Of a stretch of DNA of 64,000 bases, positions 16,610 to 24,380 are shown piece after piece. The translations under genes and the position numbers were made by a program. Under the pieces are notes generated by a model. That model saw only the letters and a list, made by a program, of their open reading frames with translations, was not told where the DNA came from and made no database searches. Where the stretch lies: contig CAVPSV010000002.1 in the NCBI GenBank assembly GCA_963708625.1, positions 434,001 to 498,000 of the forward strand, in the 5' to 3' direction. Source of the stretch: DASXIF01 sp036498145. GTDB taxonomy: Bacteria; Actinomycetota; Actinomycetes; Mycobacteriales; Jatrophihabitantaceae. Each line of letters opens with the position of its first letter. Position 1 is the stretch's first letter.

Positions 16610-19048
16610 TCAGTTCCAGGAGATGGTTTCGACCTGCGCCTTGTTGACGAACTCTGCCGACCGGGCAGTGCGCTTGGGCTCACCGAGCCTGCGTTTGAGC
16701 AGCTGACGGAACTCCTTCAACGTGATCTCGGTCCCGTCCTTGGTGAACTCCTTGCCATTGGCGACGATCTTTTCCTCCTGCAGCACCTTCGTGACGGCGG
16801 CCTTGGTGTACTGCTGAACGAGCGACGCGTAGACCGCATTCGTCTTCAGCGCCTCATACGTCCGCTCCGGCCTGACCGTCCCGGTCGCATCGACGCCGTC
16901 CAACAGTTGCCTGGCGGTGCGGCCAGGCAAGACGCCGAAGCCGGACACCTTGAAATCCAGATTGATCTTGTCTTTGTCCAGCCAGTGCAGGAATTGGACG
17001 AACATGTCCGCATTAGGCATGTAGTGACCGCTCTTGTTCGTCATCTCCACGATGCGCCCGTTGGCCACCTTCATCTCGCCGCCCAGGGTGACGTCGGCGC
17101 CCGCCAGCAGACTGGAATGGTGGATCATGCTCACCTTGTGCGAGGTCATGTGAATCTCGCCGTTGGCGCCGACGACGAATATCTCCCAGCCCGGCCCGGA
17201 GAAATGGGTGACGCTGCCGGCGGTGTCCACCGCAACGGCGCCGCCCGGCGCTGCGGCGTTACCGTCGCCCGACTTCGGCGGCTGCCACGTTGCGTTGCGC
17301 TTGAGCGCGCCACCGGCGAAGGTCACCGTCGTGGCTTCCCGCTCGTCGCCGTCGAGGTACTTCACCGTTCGGCCGGAGATGTCGTACTTGCCCCCGTTGG
17401 TTTTGGGAAGGTTGAGCGTTCCGTCTTGCTGAATCGGGAAGTCCTGACGCTCGAGCCACGCGATGCACCGCTGATACTCCGACATCAGCCGGTAGGCGAG
17501 TTCGTCGAGCGGTAACGCCTTTACCTCGTCGTAGAAGTCCTGGCCAAGGTATTTCGCGCCCATCAGTCCGAGTTTGTCGAAGTTTGGCCTGAGCTTGACC
17601 GCCAGCGTCTCCTTCATGGCCGCATCGGCATCCTCGGGCAGCTTTCCGATCTCGTTCAACGCCTTCCAGTAGGCCGATATCCGGTCGAGGTGCGGCGTGA
17701 TGGCATCAATCAGGCCTTGGTTCGACCTACCGGCCTCTCCCGCATACGAGGCACTCAGCCTGGCCACCAGCCACGCCTTGTGCGTCCTGGACGACCCCGG
17801 CACCCGCGCCGGCTTCGCAGCAGCATTACCGGCGGCGCCTGCGTCTTGCTCTTTTGCCTCTTGATCCTGATTCTCCTGCTGCTGATCCTCGTGTTCGGCC
17901 TGCTCGATCGCGTCCTTGAGTTCGAGGTCCTCCGGTCGCGGCCCCGCGCCAGCACCGCCGGCGTTCGGCTTGAACTCGGAATACACGGCGGCCGCGTGCT
18001 CCTCGCCGTCCTTGGCCTCGTTCAGGTTCGGGGTGGAGTAGCCGCCGCCGCGTGCGCCGTCGGTGTCTTTGAGTTCGGTGGCGTAGGCGTTGCCGGGGGC
18101 CTCGCCGTCGTCGTTGGCGTCGTTCAGGTCTGGGGTGGAGTAGCCGCCGCCGCGTGCGCCGTCGGTGTCTTTGAGTTCGGTGGCGTAGGCGTTGCCGGGG
18201 GCCTCGCCGTCGTCGTTGGCGTCGTTCAGGTCTGGGGTGGAGTAGCCGCCGCCGCGTGCGCCGTCGGTGTCTTTGAGTTCGGTGGCGTAGGCGTTGCCGG
18301 GGGCCCCGCCGCCACCGTCATCCTCCTGCGTCCGGGGCTTGCCGTACCGCTTCTGGAGCGAGCCGATATCGAATCGCCTGATCGCGCCGACGTCGGCCGT
18401 GTCGCCCTCTGCCGTAACCGAGCTCGGGTCGCCGATGCCCGACTGAGGTGGCGAGGCCGCCCGCCGCAGTGCTGACACGACCTGGTTGGCGCTCCGGTCG
18501 GCGTCCGCTTCGGCCGGGTCGTCGGCACGACCGATCTGAATGCCGGCGCCTGCTCCGCGGAACCGACCGGTGGCGTGCTGGGCGACGTGTGCCAGCTCGT
18601 GCGCGAGCACCCGCTGACCGGATGCGCCCGCGTCATATGCGCCTGAGGTGAAGTAGATGTCGTTGCCGTGCGTGAACGCGTGCGCGCCCACCGACCGGGT
18701 GATCACATCGGCCTCGGCGTCGGTGTGCACGCGGACCGCGCTCAGATCCGTGCGTAGGTGTTCGCCGAATCGCTCGGCCACCTCGTTCGGAAGCGGGCTG
18801 CCACTGCCGCGCCGACGGCGCAACGCCGTGACAACCTCCGGGCCGGCGTCAGTGCCGCCGAGGGGGTCAGCAGGACGTTGTGTTCGTGAGATCGGCGGTC
18901 GTGCCGAGCGGGCGATCCCGGGCACAGGAACGGCCCCCGGTGTCGGTGTCGTGATCTCGGCCCTCGGCTGCCCCGGATCGTGCGCCGAAGCCTTCTGAAC
19001 GGCACCGACCAGCGCCCGACGTCGTGCGTATGCGGGCACGCGGGACAT
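16610..19048 (-). CDS. DUF4157 repeat protein, candidate secreted toxin/eCIS cargo
   Basis: The protein has 812 residues. Residues about 84-158 form a DUF4157 domain (PLPNEVAERFGEHL, SAVRVHTD) ending in the zinc-protease-like motif HELAH at 150-154. A Gly/Asp-rich section holds three 34-residue repeats at about 248-349. An acidic Gln/Glu-rich stretch follows, then a helical domain. The C-terminal domain includes IHHSSLLAG, the GGEMKVANGRIVEM strand and SGHY at 673-676, an arrangement I associate with secreted toxins. DUF4157 occurs in cargo of extracellular contractile injection systems and in polymorphic toxins. No signal peptide is seen. A toxic role is inference. Confidence 0.75.
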   Translation of the reverse strand: MSRVPAYARRRALVGAVQKASAHDPGQPRAEITTPTPGAVPVPGIARSARPPISRTQRPADPLGGTDAGPEVVTALRRRRGSGSPLPNEVAERFGEHLRTDLSAVRVHTDAEADVITRSVGAHAFTHGNDIYFTSGAYDAGASGQRVLAHELAHVAQHATGRFRGAGAGIQIGRADDPAEADADRSANQVVSALRRAASPPQSGIGDPSSVTAEGDTADVGAIRRFDIGSLQKRYGKPRTQEDDGGGGAPGNAYATELKDTDGARGGGYSTPDLNDANDDGEAPGNAYATELKDTDGARGGGYSTPDLNDANDDGEAPGNAYATELKDTDGARGGGYSTPNLNEAKDGEEHAAAVYSEFKPNAGGAGAGPRPEDLELKDAIEQAEHEDQQQENQDQEAKEQDAGAAGNAAAKPARVPGSSRTHKAWLVARLSASYAGEAGRSNQGLIDAITPHLDRISAYWKALNEIGKLPEDADAAMKETLAVKLRPNFDKLGLMGAKYLGQDFYDEVKALPLDELAYRLMSEYQRCIAWLERQDFPIQQDGTLNLPKTNGGKYDISGRTVKYLDGDEREATTVTFAGGALKRNATWQPPKSGDGNAAAPGGAVAVDTAGSVTHFSGPGWEIFVVGANGEIHMTSHKVSMIHHSSLLAGADVTLGGEMKVANGRIVEMTNKSGHYMPNADMFVQFLHWLDKDKINLDFKVSGFGVLPGRTARQLLDGVDATGTVRPERTYEALKTNAVYASLVQQYTKAAVTKVLQEEKIVANGKEFTKDGTEITLKEFRQLLKRRLGEPKRTARSAEFVNKAQVETISWN
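18003..18308 (-). repeat. Three 102-bp tandem repeats inside the DUF4157 gene
   Basis: The unit is 102 bp (34 codons). Homologous marker positions occur at 18021, 18123 and 18225. The two units furthest right are identical over long stretches; the leftmost differs at several bases (GGTTCGG for GGTCTGG). Near-identity at DNA level points to recent duplication or gene conversion, and copy number probably varies between strains. Confidence 0.95.
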
Positions 19049-19305
19049 CAGCGACTCCGGTATGTGGGCGCTCGAGACTGCGTCCAGTCAACGAAGGTTA
19101 AACCGGCCATCGGTCGGAGACCAGCAGATGGATCATGTGCAGCACGTCGGTGTCGGGCCGATGGCGTGCCTACCGAACATTCCATCCCGAGATCGCATAA
19201 TTTGTCCCGTCGATCGGTCCCGCCGAAATGCGTGCGTGCAACCCCGATTTCGCGACGGCCGGTGCGCGTGATGGTAGAGAGAAACCGACGGTGCGCCGGC
19301 GTGGG

Positions 19306-19698
19306 CTACGGGCCGACGAAGTGGCCGATAACGACGAACACCGCGCCTAGCAACACCAAGAAACAAGGGGTGAACCACGCTCGCAGATTGGTGTCCAGGC
19401 GGGCTGCCGTCGGTCGGTTGATCCGGTAGCGCACTTGCAGTCTCTGCCCGGTGGGCCTAGCACGGCTGCTGCCCATGCGGTCGGTGAACCGCACTTGCTC
19501 GCCGGTCCGGGTCGTGAAGGTGATCACCGGCTGGTATGTGGGCGTGCCCTCAGCATCATGACTGATGTGGGTGTCGACGACGGTGCCTGCCGTGCTGACC
19601 GAACGAAGCTGGAACCACATGCTCTGAGCGGCAATAGCTATTCCGCCGACGATCACGACAACACCAAGGCCAATGAACACGACTTCCACGGATCGCAT
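19306..19698 (-). CDS. DUF3592-like two-helix membrane protein
   Basis: The protein has 130 residues with one hydrophobic helix at each end (VVFIGLGVVVIVGGIAIAA and CFLVLLGAVFVVIGHFV). Between them is a small beta domain with AGTVVDTHISHDAEGTPTYQPVITFTT broken by Gly and Asp residues, which is the DUF3592 pattern. The function of the family is unknown; members are frequent near secreted toxins. It lies 257 bp upstream of the DUF4157 gene on the same strand. A role in immunity or export is speculation. Confidence 0.7.
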   Translation of the reverse strand: MRSVEVVFIGLGVVVIVGGIAIAAQSMWFQLRSVSTAGTVVDTHISHDAEGTPTYQPVITFTTRTGEQVRFTDRMGSSRARPTGQRLQVRYRINRPTAARLDTNLRAWFTPCFLVLLGAVFVVIGHFVGP

Positions 19699-19832
19699 AT
19701 GCCTCGTCGTCCTCCCGCGGCCCGTAGGTCAGCACCAATATAGATGCAGCTCGCTGGCCCGGGTGAAATCGCGCTGCGTGCGAGTGGCGTCCGGCCTTAG
19801 TCCCTGCCAACGACTCGGGCTCGGGAGCCGGC

Positions 19833-20387
19833 TCACTTCGGCGGCGAGTTCTTGTCGCCGAACAGGAGCACTTTGAACGATGCGGTCATGCCTGAATCGC
19901 TTGCTCCTACCAACTCCCAGGACCGATTCACCCCGATCCCGAGCGATGCGATGATCGCCCCGGCGACGGTCGACAGCGGACCGGAGTCGTGCTCGGTGAC
20001 GAGAAGGCGAACACCGGCCTCGATCAGCAGGATCATCACAACGAGGAATCCGATCAGGACGGTCAGCGAACCTCGTCGCGATCGTCGGTCATGTTCGCTG
20101 CCGATAAGCCGTCGCACCGTGGCCGCAACGAACAGCACCCCGATCGAGCCGATCACCAGGCACGGCCAACCGACGTTGGTGTCCGGTATCAACGCGATCA
20201 GCGATACGACGAGCGGCGAGAACAGGGCCGTGAGTGCCGTCGATGCGCGCAGCTGCTGGCTCAGTGGAGCGTCTGGGCCGACCAACCGCTCCGGCGCGAG
20301 CGATACTGCCACGAACAGCAGGCCAACGAGTGCACCCGATGCGCCGGTGACGCCGAGGAAGAAAGCCTGGAACGTGCCGGGCACCAT
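19833..20387 (-). CDS. Four-helix membrane protein, unknown
   Basis: No family is recognised with certainty. The protein has 184 residues and four hydrophobic helices: FFLGVTGASGALVGLLFVAVS, a second around LFSPLVVSLIALI, a third at CLVIGSIGVLFVAAT, and a fourth at LTVLIGFLVVMILLIEAG. A short polar C-terminus follows. It lies 134 bp upstream of the DUF3592-like gene on the same strand, so it may head the DUF4157 cluster. Confidence 0.65.
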   Translation of the reverse strand: MVPGTFQAFFLGVTGASGALVGLLFVAVSLAPERLVGPDAPLSQQLRASTALTALFSPLVVSLIALIPDTNVGWPCLVIGSIGVLFVAATVRRLIGSEHDRRSRRGSLTVLIGFLVVMILLIEAGVRLLVTEHDSGPLSTVAGAIIASLGIGVNRSWELVGASDSGMTASFKVLLFGDKNSPPK

Positions 20388-20461
20388 GTCCTCAGCCTCG
20401 CACTAGGCTGGCGACCGGAAATGCGAGGGGTCAGCCGCGTTGCTCGTCGTACGCTCGCGGC

Positions 20462-21202
20462 GTGGAGCATTGGTGGCATCGCGACGTGCTGGATGCCGGC
20501 AAGTTGCCGCTGATGCTGTGTTTTCTCGCCTATGTCGTCACCTTCGCCGCGACTCGGACGATCACCCGCATGATCCGCCGCGGACGCGGGCCGTTTCACG
20601 ACAACGTCACTGGTAGCGGTCTGCACATTCATCACGCGGTGCCGGGGCTGATCCTGCTCATCGTGGGTGCCTTCACCGCCGTCGGCGGCCCCGATGTTCT
20701 CGGCTGGCGCTGCTTCGCCGGCGTCACCGTCGGCGTTGGGGTGTCGCTGGTGCTGGACGAGTTCGCGCTCATCCTGCACTTGCAGGACGACTACTGGTCG
20801 GGCGCCGGTCAGCTGTCCGTCGAGGCGGTCATGCTCACCGCCGCCTGCCTCGCGCTGTCGTTGGTGGGCTTCAGCCCGTTCGGGGTCGAGCACGTCGACA
20901 GTGTGGAGCGCTACTTCCGATTCAGCGCGTCCGGACTGCTGATCATCGACGGGCTGCTGGCGATCGTGTGCGCACTGAAGGGCAAGTTCCGCTGTGGCCT
21001 CTTCGGACTCTTCCTGGGTCCGGTTGCTGCCGCAGGCGCGGTGCGCCTGGCCCGGCCGAACTCGGTGTGGGCGCGGCGCTTCTATCACGGGCATCGGCTG
21101 ACAGAGGCGACCCGGCGGGCGGCCACCTTCGATCGGCGTTGGCGTCCGGTCCAGGAGAATTGGGAGGACTTCATCGGGGGCCGGCCGTCGACGAGCAGCT
21201 GA
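20462..21202 (+). CDS. Integral membrane protein, unknown
   Basis: The 246-residue protein has about five hydrophobic segments and a polar C-terminus. A His-containing loop (GSGLHIHHAVPGLILLIVGA) and an acidic loop (LDEFALILHLQDDYWSG) between helices could bind metal. I know similar hypothetical membrane proteins in other actinobacteria but no function. GTG at 20462 is the likely start. It is divergent from the four-helix membrane protein by 74 bp. Confidence 0.7.
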   Translation: MEHWWHRDVLDAGKLPLMLCFLAYVVTFAATRTITRMIRRGRGPFHDNVTGSGLHIHHAVPGLILLIVGAFTAVGGPDVLGWRCFAGVTVGVGVSLVLDEFALILHLQDDYWSGAGQLSVEAVMLTAACLALSLVGFSPFGVEHVDSVERYFRFSASGLLIIDGLLAIVCALKGKFRCGLFGLFLGPVAAAGAVRLARPNSVWARRFYHGHRLTEATRRAATFDRRWRPVQENWEDFIGGRPSTSS

Positions 21203-21288
21203 GCTGGCGGCGCCGATGAGTTTGTGATCCGCGGTGCGTCCAATCAGCAACGTCTGACTAGCCAGGTCGAGGTCACCGGAGGCGCAGC

Positions 21289-21825
21289 ATGCGCAAGACC
21301 GTGGTGTACGAGTTGTTGTCCGTCGACGGCGTTGCCGAGGAGCCCGATCAGTTCCTCACGTCATGGGACGACGCGATGGAGGCCAACCTCGTCGCGGTGA
21401 TCGAAGCGCAGGACGCGGTCATCCTCGGCCGCCGCAGTTACGACGAGTGGGCCGAGTTCTGGCCAACCAGCCAGATCGAGCCGTTCGCGACGTTCATCAA
21501 CGCGGTGAGGAAATACGTCGCGACATCCACACCGCTCGAGCGTGCGTGGACCAACACGAGCGTGATTTCCGACGGGCTGGTCGAATTCGTGCGAGACCTG
21601 AGGCGAGGGACCGGGGGCGACATCGGCGTGCACGCCAGCATCTCGGTCGCGCAGGCACTGCTCGCCGCCGACCTGGTCGACGAACTCAGGCTCGTCATCG
21701 CACCGACGATCGTGGGCGCGGGGCGCAGGCTCCTGGACGGGTTGCCGTCGATCCAGCTGGAAGCGATCCGGAGCGTGACCTCACCGACCGGCCACCTGCT
21801 CGTCGACTACCGCGTGCTGCGGTAA
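21289..21825 (+). CDS. DHFR/RibD-like reductase, second copy
   Basis: This is a second RibD C-terminal/DHFR-like protein (178 residues), of a different subgroup from the one at 13594. VVYELLSVDGVAEEP, DAVILGRRSYDEW, and IGVHASISVAQALLAADLVDEL followed by LVIAPTIVGAGRRL are diagnostic. CCGGAGGCGC precedes the ATG at 21289. It converges on citrate synthase with an 11-bp gap and stands alone. Confidence 0.88.
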   Translation: MRKTVVYELLSVDGVAEEPDQFLTSWDDAMEANLVAVIEAQDAVILGRRSYDEWAEFWPTSQIEPFATFINAVRKYVATSTPLERAWTNTSVISDGLVEFVRDLRRGTGGDIGVHASISVAQALLAADLVDELRLVIAPTIVGAGRRLLDGLPSIQLEAIRSVTSPTGHLLVDYRVLR

Positions 21826-21836
21826 TCCCTGACGTC

Positions 21837-23162
21837 CTATCGCTTCGCGATCTCCAGGTACTCGCGCTCAGCCGGGCCGGTGTAGAGCTGCCGCGGGCGT
21901 CCGATCTTCGTCTCCGGATCGTTGATCATCTCGTGCCATTGCGCGATCCAGCCGGGCAGCCGCCCGATCGCGAACAGCACGGTGAACATCCGGGTCGGGA
22001 AACCCATGGCCCGATAGATGAGTCCGGTGTAGAAGTCGACGTTCGGGTACAGCTTGCGTGAGACGAAGTAGTCGTCGGACAGCGCGACGCCCTCGAGTTC
22101 CATGGCGATATCCAGCAGGTCATCGCGCTTGCCCAGCGCGGAGAGGACCTCATCCGCACTCTGCTTCACGATGGCCGCGCGCGGGTCGTAGTTCTTGTAG
22201 ACCCGGTGCCCGAAGCCCATCAGCTTGACGCCCTTCTCCTTCTTCTTCACCCGCTCCACGAAACGACTGACGTCGCCGTCGTCATCACGGATGGATTCGA
22301 GCATCTCCAACACCGACTGGTTGGCACCGCCGTGCAGCGGACCGAACAGCGCATTGATGCCGGCCGAAACCGATGCGAACAGGTTCGCCTGCGACGAGCC
22401 GACCAAGCGCACGGTGGAGGTGGAGCAGTTCTGTTCGTGGTCGGCATGCAGCACGAACAACTGGTCCAGGGCTCGTACCAGCGCCGGATCCGGCTGGTAC
22501 GGCTCAGCCGGGAAGCCGAACGTCATCCGCAGGAAGTTCTCCACGAGATCCTTGGAATTGTCCGGGTAAAGGAACGGCTGGCCGATCGACTTCTTGTAGG
22601 CGTACGCCGCGATCGTCGGCAGCTTGGCGAGCAGGCGCACCGTGGACAGCTCCACGTGGTCGGCATCGAACGGGTTGAGCGAGTCCTGGTAGAAGGTGGA
22701 CAGCGCGGACACCGCCGAGGACAGCACCGGCATCGGGTGCGCATCCCGTGGGAAGCCGTCGAAGAACCGCTTGAGGTCCTCGTGCAGCAGGGTGTGCCGG
22801 CGGATCTTCTCGGTGAATTCGCCGAGCTGGTCGTCGGTGGGCAGCTCACCGTAGATGAGCAGATAACTCACCTCGACGAAGGTGGACGAGCGGGCCAGCT
22901 GATCGATGGGGTAGCCGCGGTAGCGCAGGATGCCGGCGTCGCCGTCGATGTAGGTGATGGCCGACGCGCACGCCGCAGTGTTCACGAAGCCGGGGTCGTA
23001 GGTGACGTGTCCGGTCGCGGACAGCAAGGGCGCGACCTCCACCCCCGGGGCGCCCTCGGTGACCGGCCGGATCGGCAGCTGCAGCGGCTTCTCACCGGGG
23101 ATCTCGACGATCGCCGACGTGCTGGTCCCGCCGTTCTCGCTCGCTCGCTCGGGCTCGGGCAT
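21837..23162 (-). CDS. gltA: Citrate synthase (hexameric type)
   Basis: This TCA-cycle enzyme condenses acetyl-CoA and oxaloacetate. Active-site regions are FVLHADHEQNCSTSTVR, GPLHGGANQSVLEML and MGFGHRVYKNYDPR, with the last aspartate-containing part further on. At 441 residues it has the usual length for the type II form found in actinobacteria and proteobacteria. The first 25 residues are poorly conserved. ATG at 23162 lies after a GAGGA site. Confidence 0.97.
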   Translation of the reverse strand: MPEPERASENGGTSTSAIVEIPGEKPLQLPIRPVTEGAPGVEVAPLLSATGHVTYDPGFVNTAACASAITYIDGDAGILRYRGYPIDQLARSSTFVEVSYLLIYGELPTDDQLGEFTEKIRRHTLLHEDLKRFFDGFPRDAHPMPVLSSAVSALSTFYQDSLNPFDADHVELSTVRLLAKLPTIAAYAYKKSIGQPFLYPDNSKDLVENFLRMTFGFPAEPYQPDPALVRALDQLFVLHADHEQNCSTSTVRLVGSSQANLFASVSAGINALFGPLHGGANQSVLEMLESIRDDDGDVSRFVERVKKKEKGVKLMGFGHRVYKNYDPRAAIVKQSADEVLSALGKRDDLLDIAMELEGVALSDDYFVSRKLYPNVDFYTGLIYRAMGFPTRMFTVLFAIGRLPGWIAQWHEMINDPETKIGRPRQLYTGPAEREYLEIAKR

Positions 23163-23189
23163 TTCGATCCTCCTCGTGCGGGTGCGCGG

Positions 23190-23600
23190 TCAGGGGCCCC
23201 GCGGGGACAGATTCTGCAACCGAACCTCGCCACGCGCGACCAGGCGTGACTCGGCATCGGTGATTTCGACCAGCCACAGTTGCTGACTGCGGCCCCGGTG
23301 GATGGGCGTGGCCACGCCGGTCATCCGGCCGCTGGACGCCGCACGTAGGAAGTCGGTGTGATTGCTGACGCCGACCACGGTGCCGCGATCACCGAGCCAG
23401 ATCGCGGCGCCGGTGCTGGCCGCGGTCTCGACGGCCGCGCAGTACACGCCGCCGTGCACGATGCCGTAGGGCTGGAGGAGCTCCGGTGTGACATTCCAGG
23501 ACAGCGTTACCCGATCGGCGGAAAACTCCTCGAACTCGAACCCGAGCAGCTTGTCCAGACCCAGCCTCGCGTCGGCGTTCATTGTCGTGTCGGCGTCCAT
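23190..23600 (-). CDS. PaaI-type hot-dog thioesterase
   Basis: This is a single hot-dog domain thioesterase of the PaaI/Hot-dog 4HBT family. PYGIVHGGVYCAAVETAAS carries the HGG motif with the nearby Glu nucleophile, and GVSNHTDFLRAASSG is the second conserved segment. The substrate is an acyl- or aryl-CoA not identifiable here. ATG at 23600 or 23582 may be used. The citrate synthase gene starts 28 bp downstream, so they may be co-transcribed. Confidence 0.85.
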   Translation of the reverse strand: MDADTTMNADARLGLDKLLGFEFEEFSADRVTLSWNVTPELLQPYGIVHGGVYCAAVETAASTGAAIWLGDRGTVVGVSNHTDFLRAASSGRMTGVATPIHRGRSQQLWLVEITDAESRLVARGEVRLQNLSPRGP

Positions 23601-23660
23601 CGAGTCGAACCTAGCCCGTGCCTCGCGCGCGTGGCGAGGCAGTCGGTGCATGCTGTTCCC

Positions 23661-24380
23661 ATGCTCGGGCTCCCTGATGCGGTCACCGTCTGCCTGTTCG
23701 ACCTGGATGGCGTGCTGACCGACACCGCCTCCGTCCATCGTGCGGCGTGGAAGGAGACGTTCGACCCGCTGCTGGCCGCTCGCGGATTGCCTGAGTTCAC
23801 CGACCAGGACTATGCGGCCTACGTCGACGGCAAGCCCCGCGCCGACGGCGTGCGCGACTTCCTGGCCTCGCGCGGCATCACCCTGCCCGAGGGCGCGATG
23901 GATGATCCACCCGAGGCGGAGACGGTGTACGGCGTGGGTAACCGGAAGAACCGGCTGCTACTGGCGCACATCCGCACGCAGGGCGTGCAGGTCTACGAGG
24001 GCTCGCGCGACTACCTGCGTGCCGCCCGCGACGCGGGTCTGCGGCGCTGTGTCGTCTCCTCCAGCGCGAACACCGCGGATGTGCTGCGGGTGACGGGCCT
24101 GGACGAGTTCGTGGAAGCGCGCGTGGACGGGCTGACCCTCGTGCAGCGCGGGCTGCCCGGCAAGCCCGCACCGGATGCGTTCCTGGCCGGCGCAGAGCTG
24201 TTCGACGTGCCGCCGGCGCAGGCTGCGGTGTTCGAGGACGCCACGTCCGGGGTGCAAGCCGGTCGCGCCGGCCACTTCGGCATCGTGGTCGGCGTGAACA
24301 GACTCGACCAGGAACACGAGGACGCACTGCGCGAGCACGGCGCGGACATCGTGGTGCGCGATCTGGCGGACCTGCTGTGA
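23661..24380 (+). CDS. HAD beta-phosphoglucomutase-like phosphatase
   Basis: The protein is a HAD-superfamily enzyme of the beta-phosphoglucomutase group, which interconverts beta-glucose 1-phosphate and glucose 6-phosphate. Motif I is FDLDGVLTDTA, motif II CVVSSSAN, the lysine is in GKPAPDAF, and motif IV is VFEDATSGVQAG. The cap contains the substrate loop AAYVDGKPRADGVRDFL. It overlaps the GH65 gene by 4 bp. The two steps fit: the phosphorylase releases beta-glucose 1-phosphate and this enzyme feeds it to glycolysis. Confidence 0.92.
   Translation: MLGLPDAVTVCLFDLDGVLTDTASVHRAAWKETFDPLLAARGLPEFTDQDYAAYVDGKPRADGVRDFLASRGITLPEGAMDDPPEAETVYGVGNRKNRLLLAHIRTQGVQVYEGSRDYLRAARDAGLRRCVVSSSANTADVLRVTGLDEFVEARVDGLTLVQRGLPGKPAPDAFLAGAELFDVPPAQAAVFEDATSGVQAGRAGHFGIVVGVNRLDQEHEDALREHGADIVVRDLADLL

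Noticed and set aside
16610..19048. Complete extracellular contractile injection system
   Set aside because: No sheath, tube, baseplate, spike or ATPase genes are in the window; only the possible cargo protein is present.
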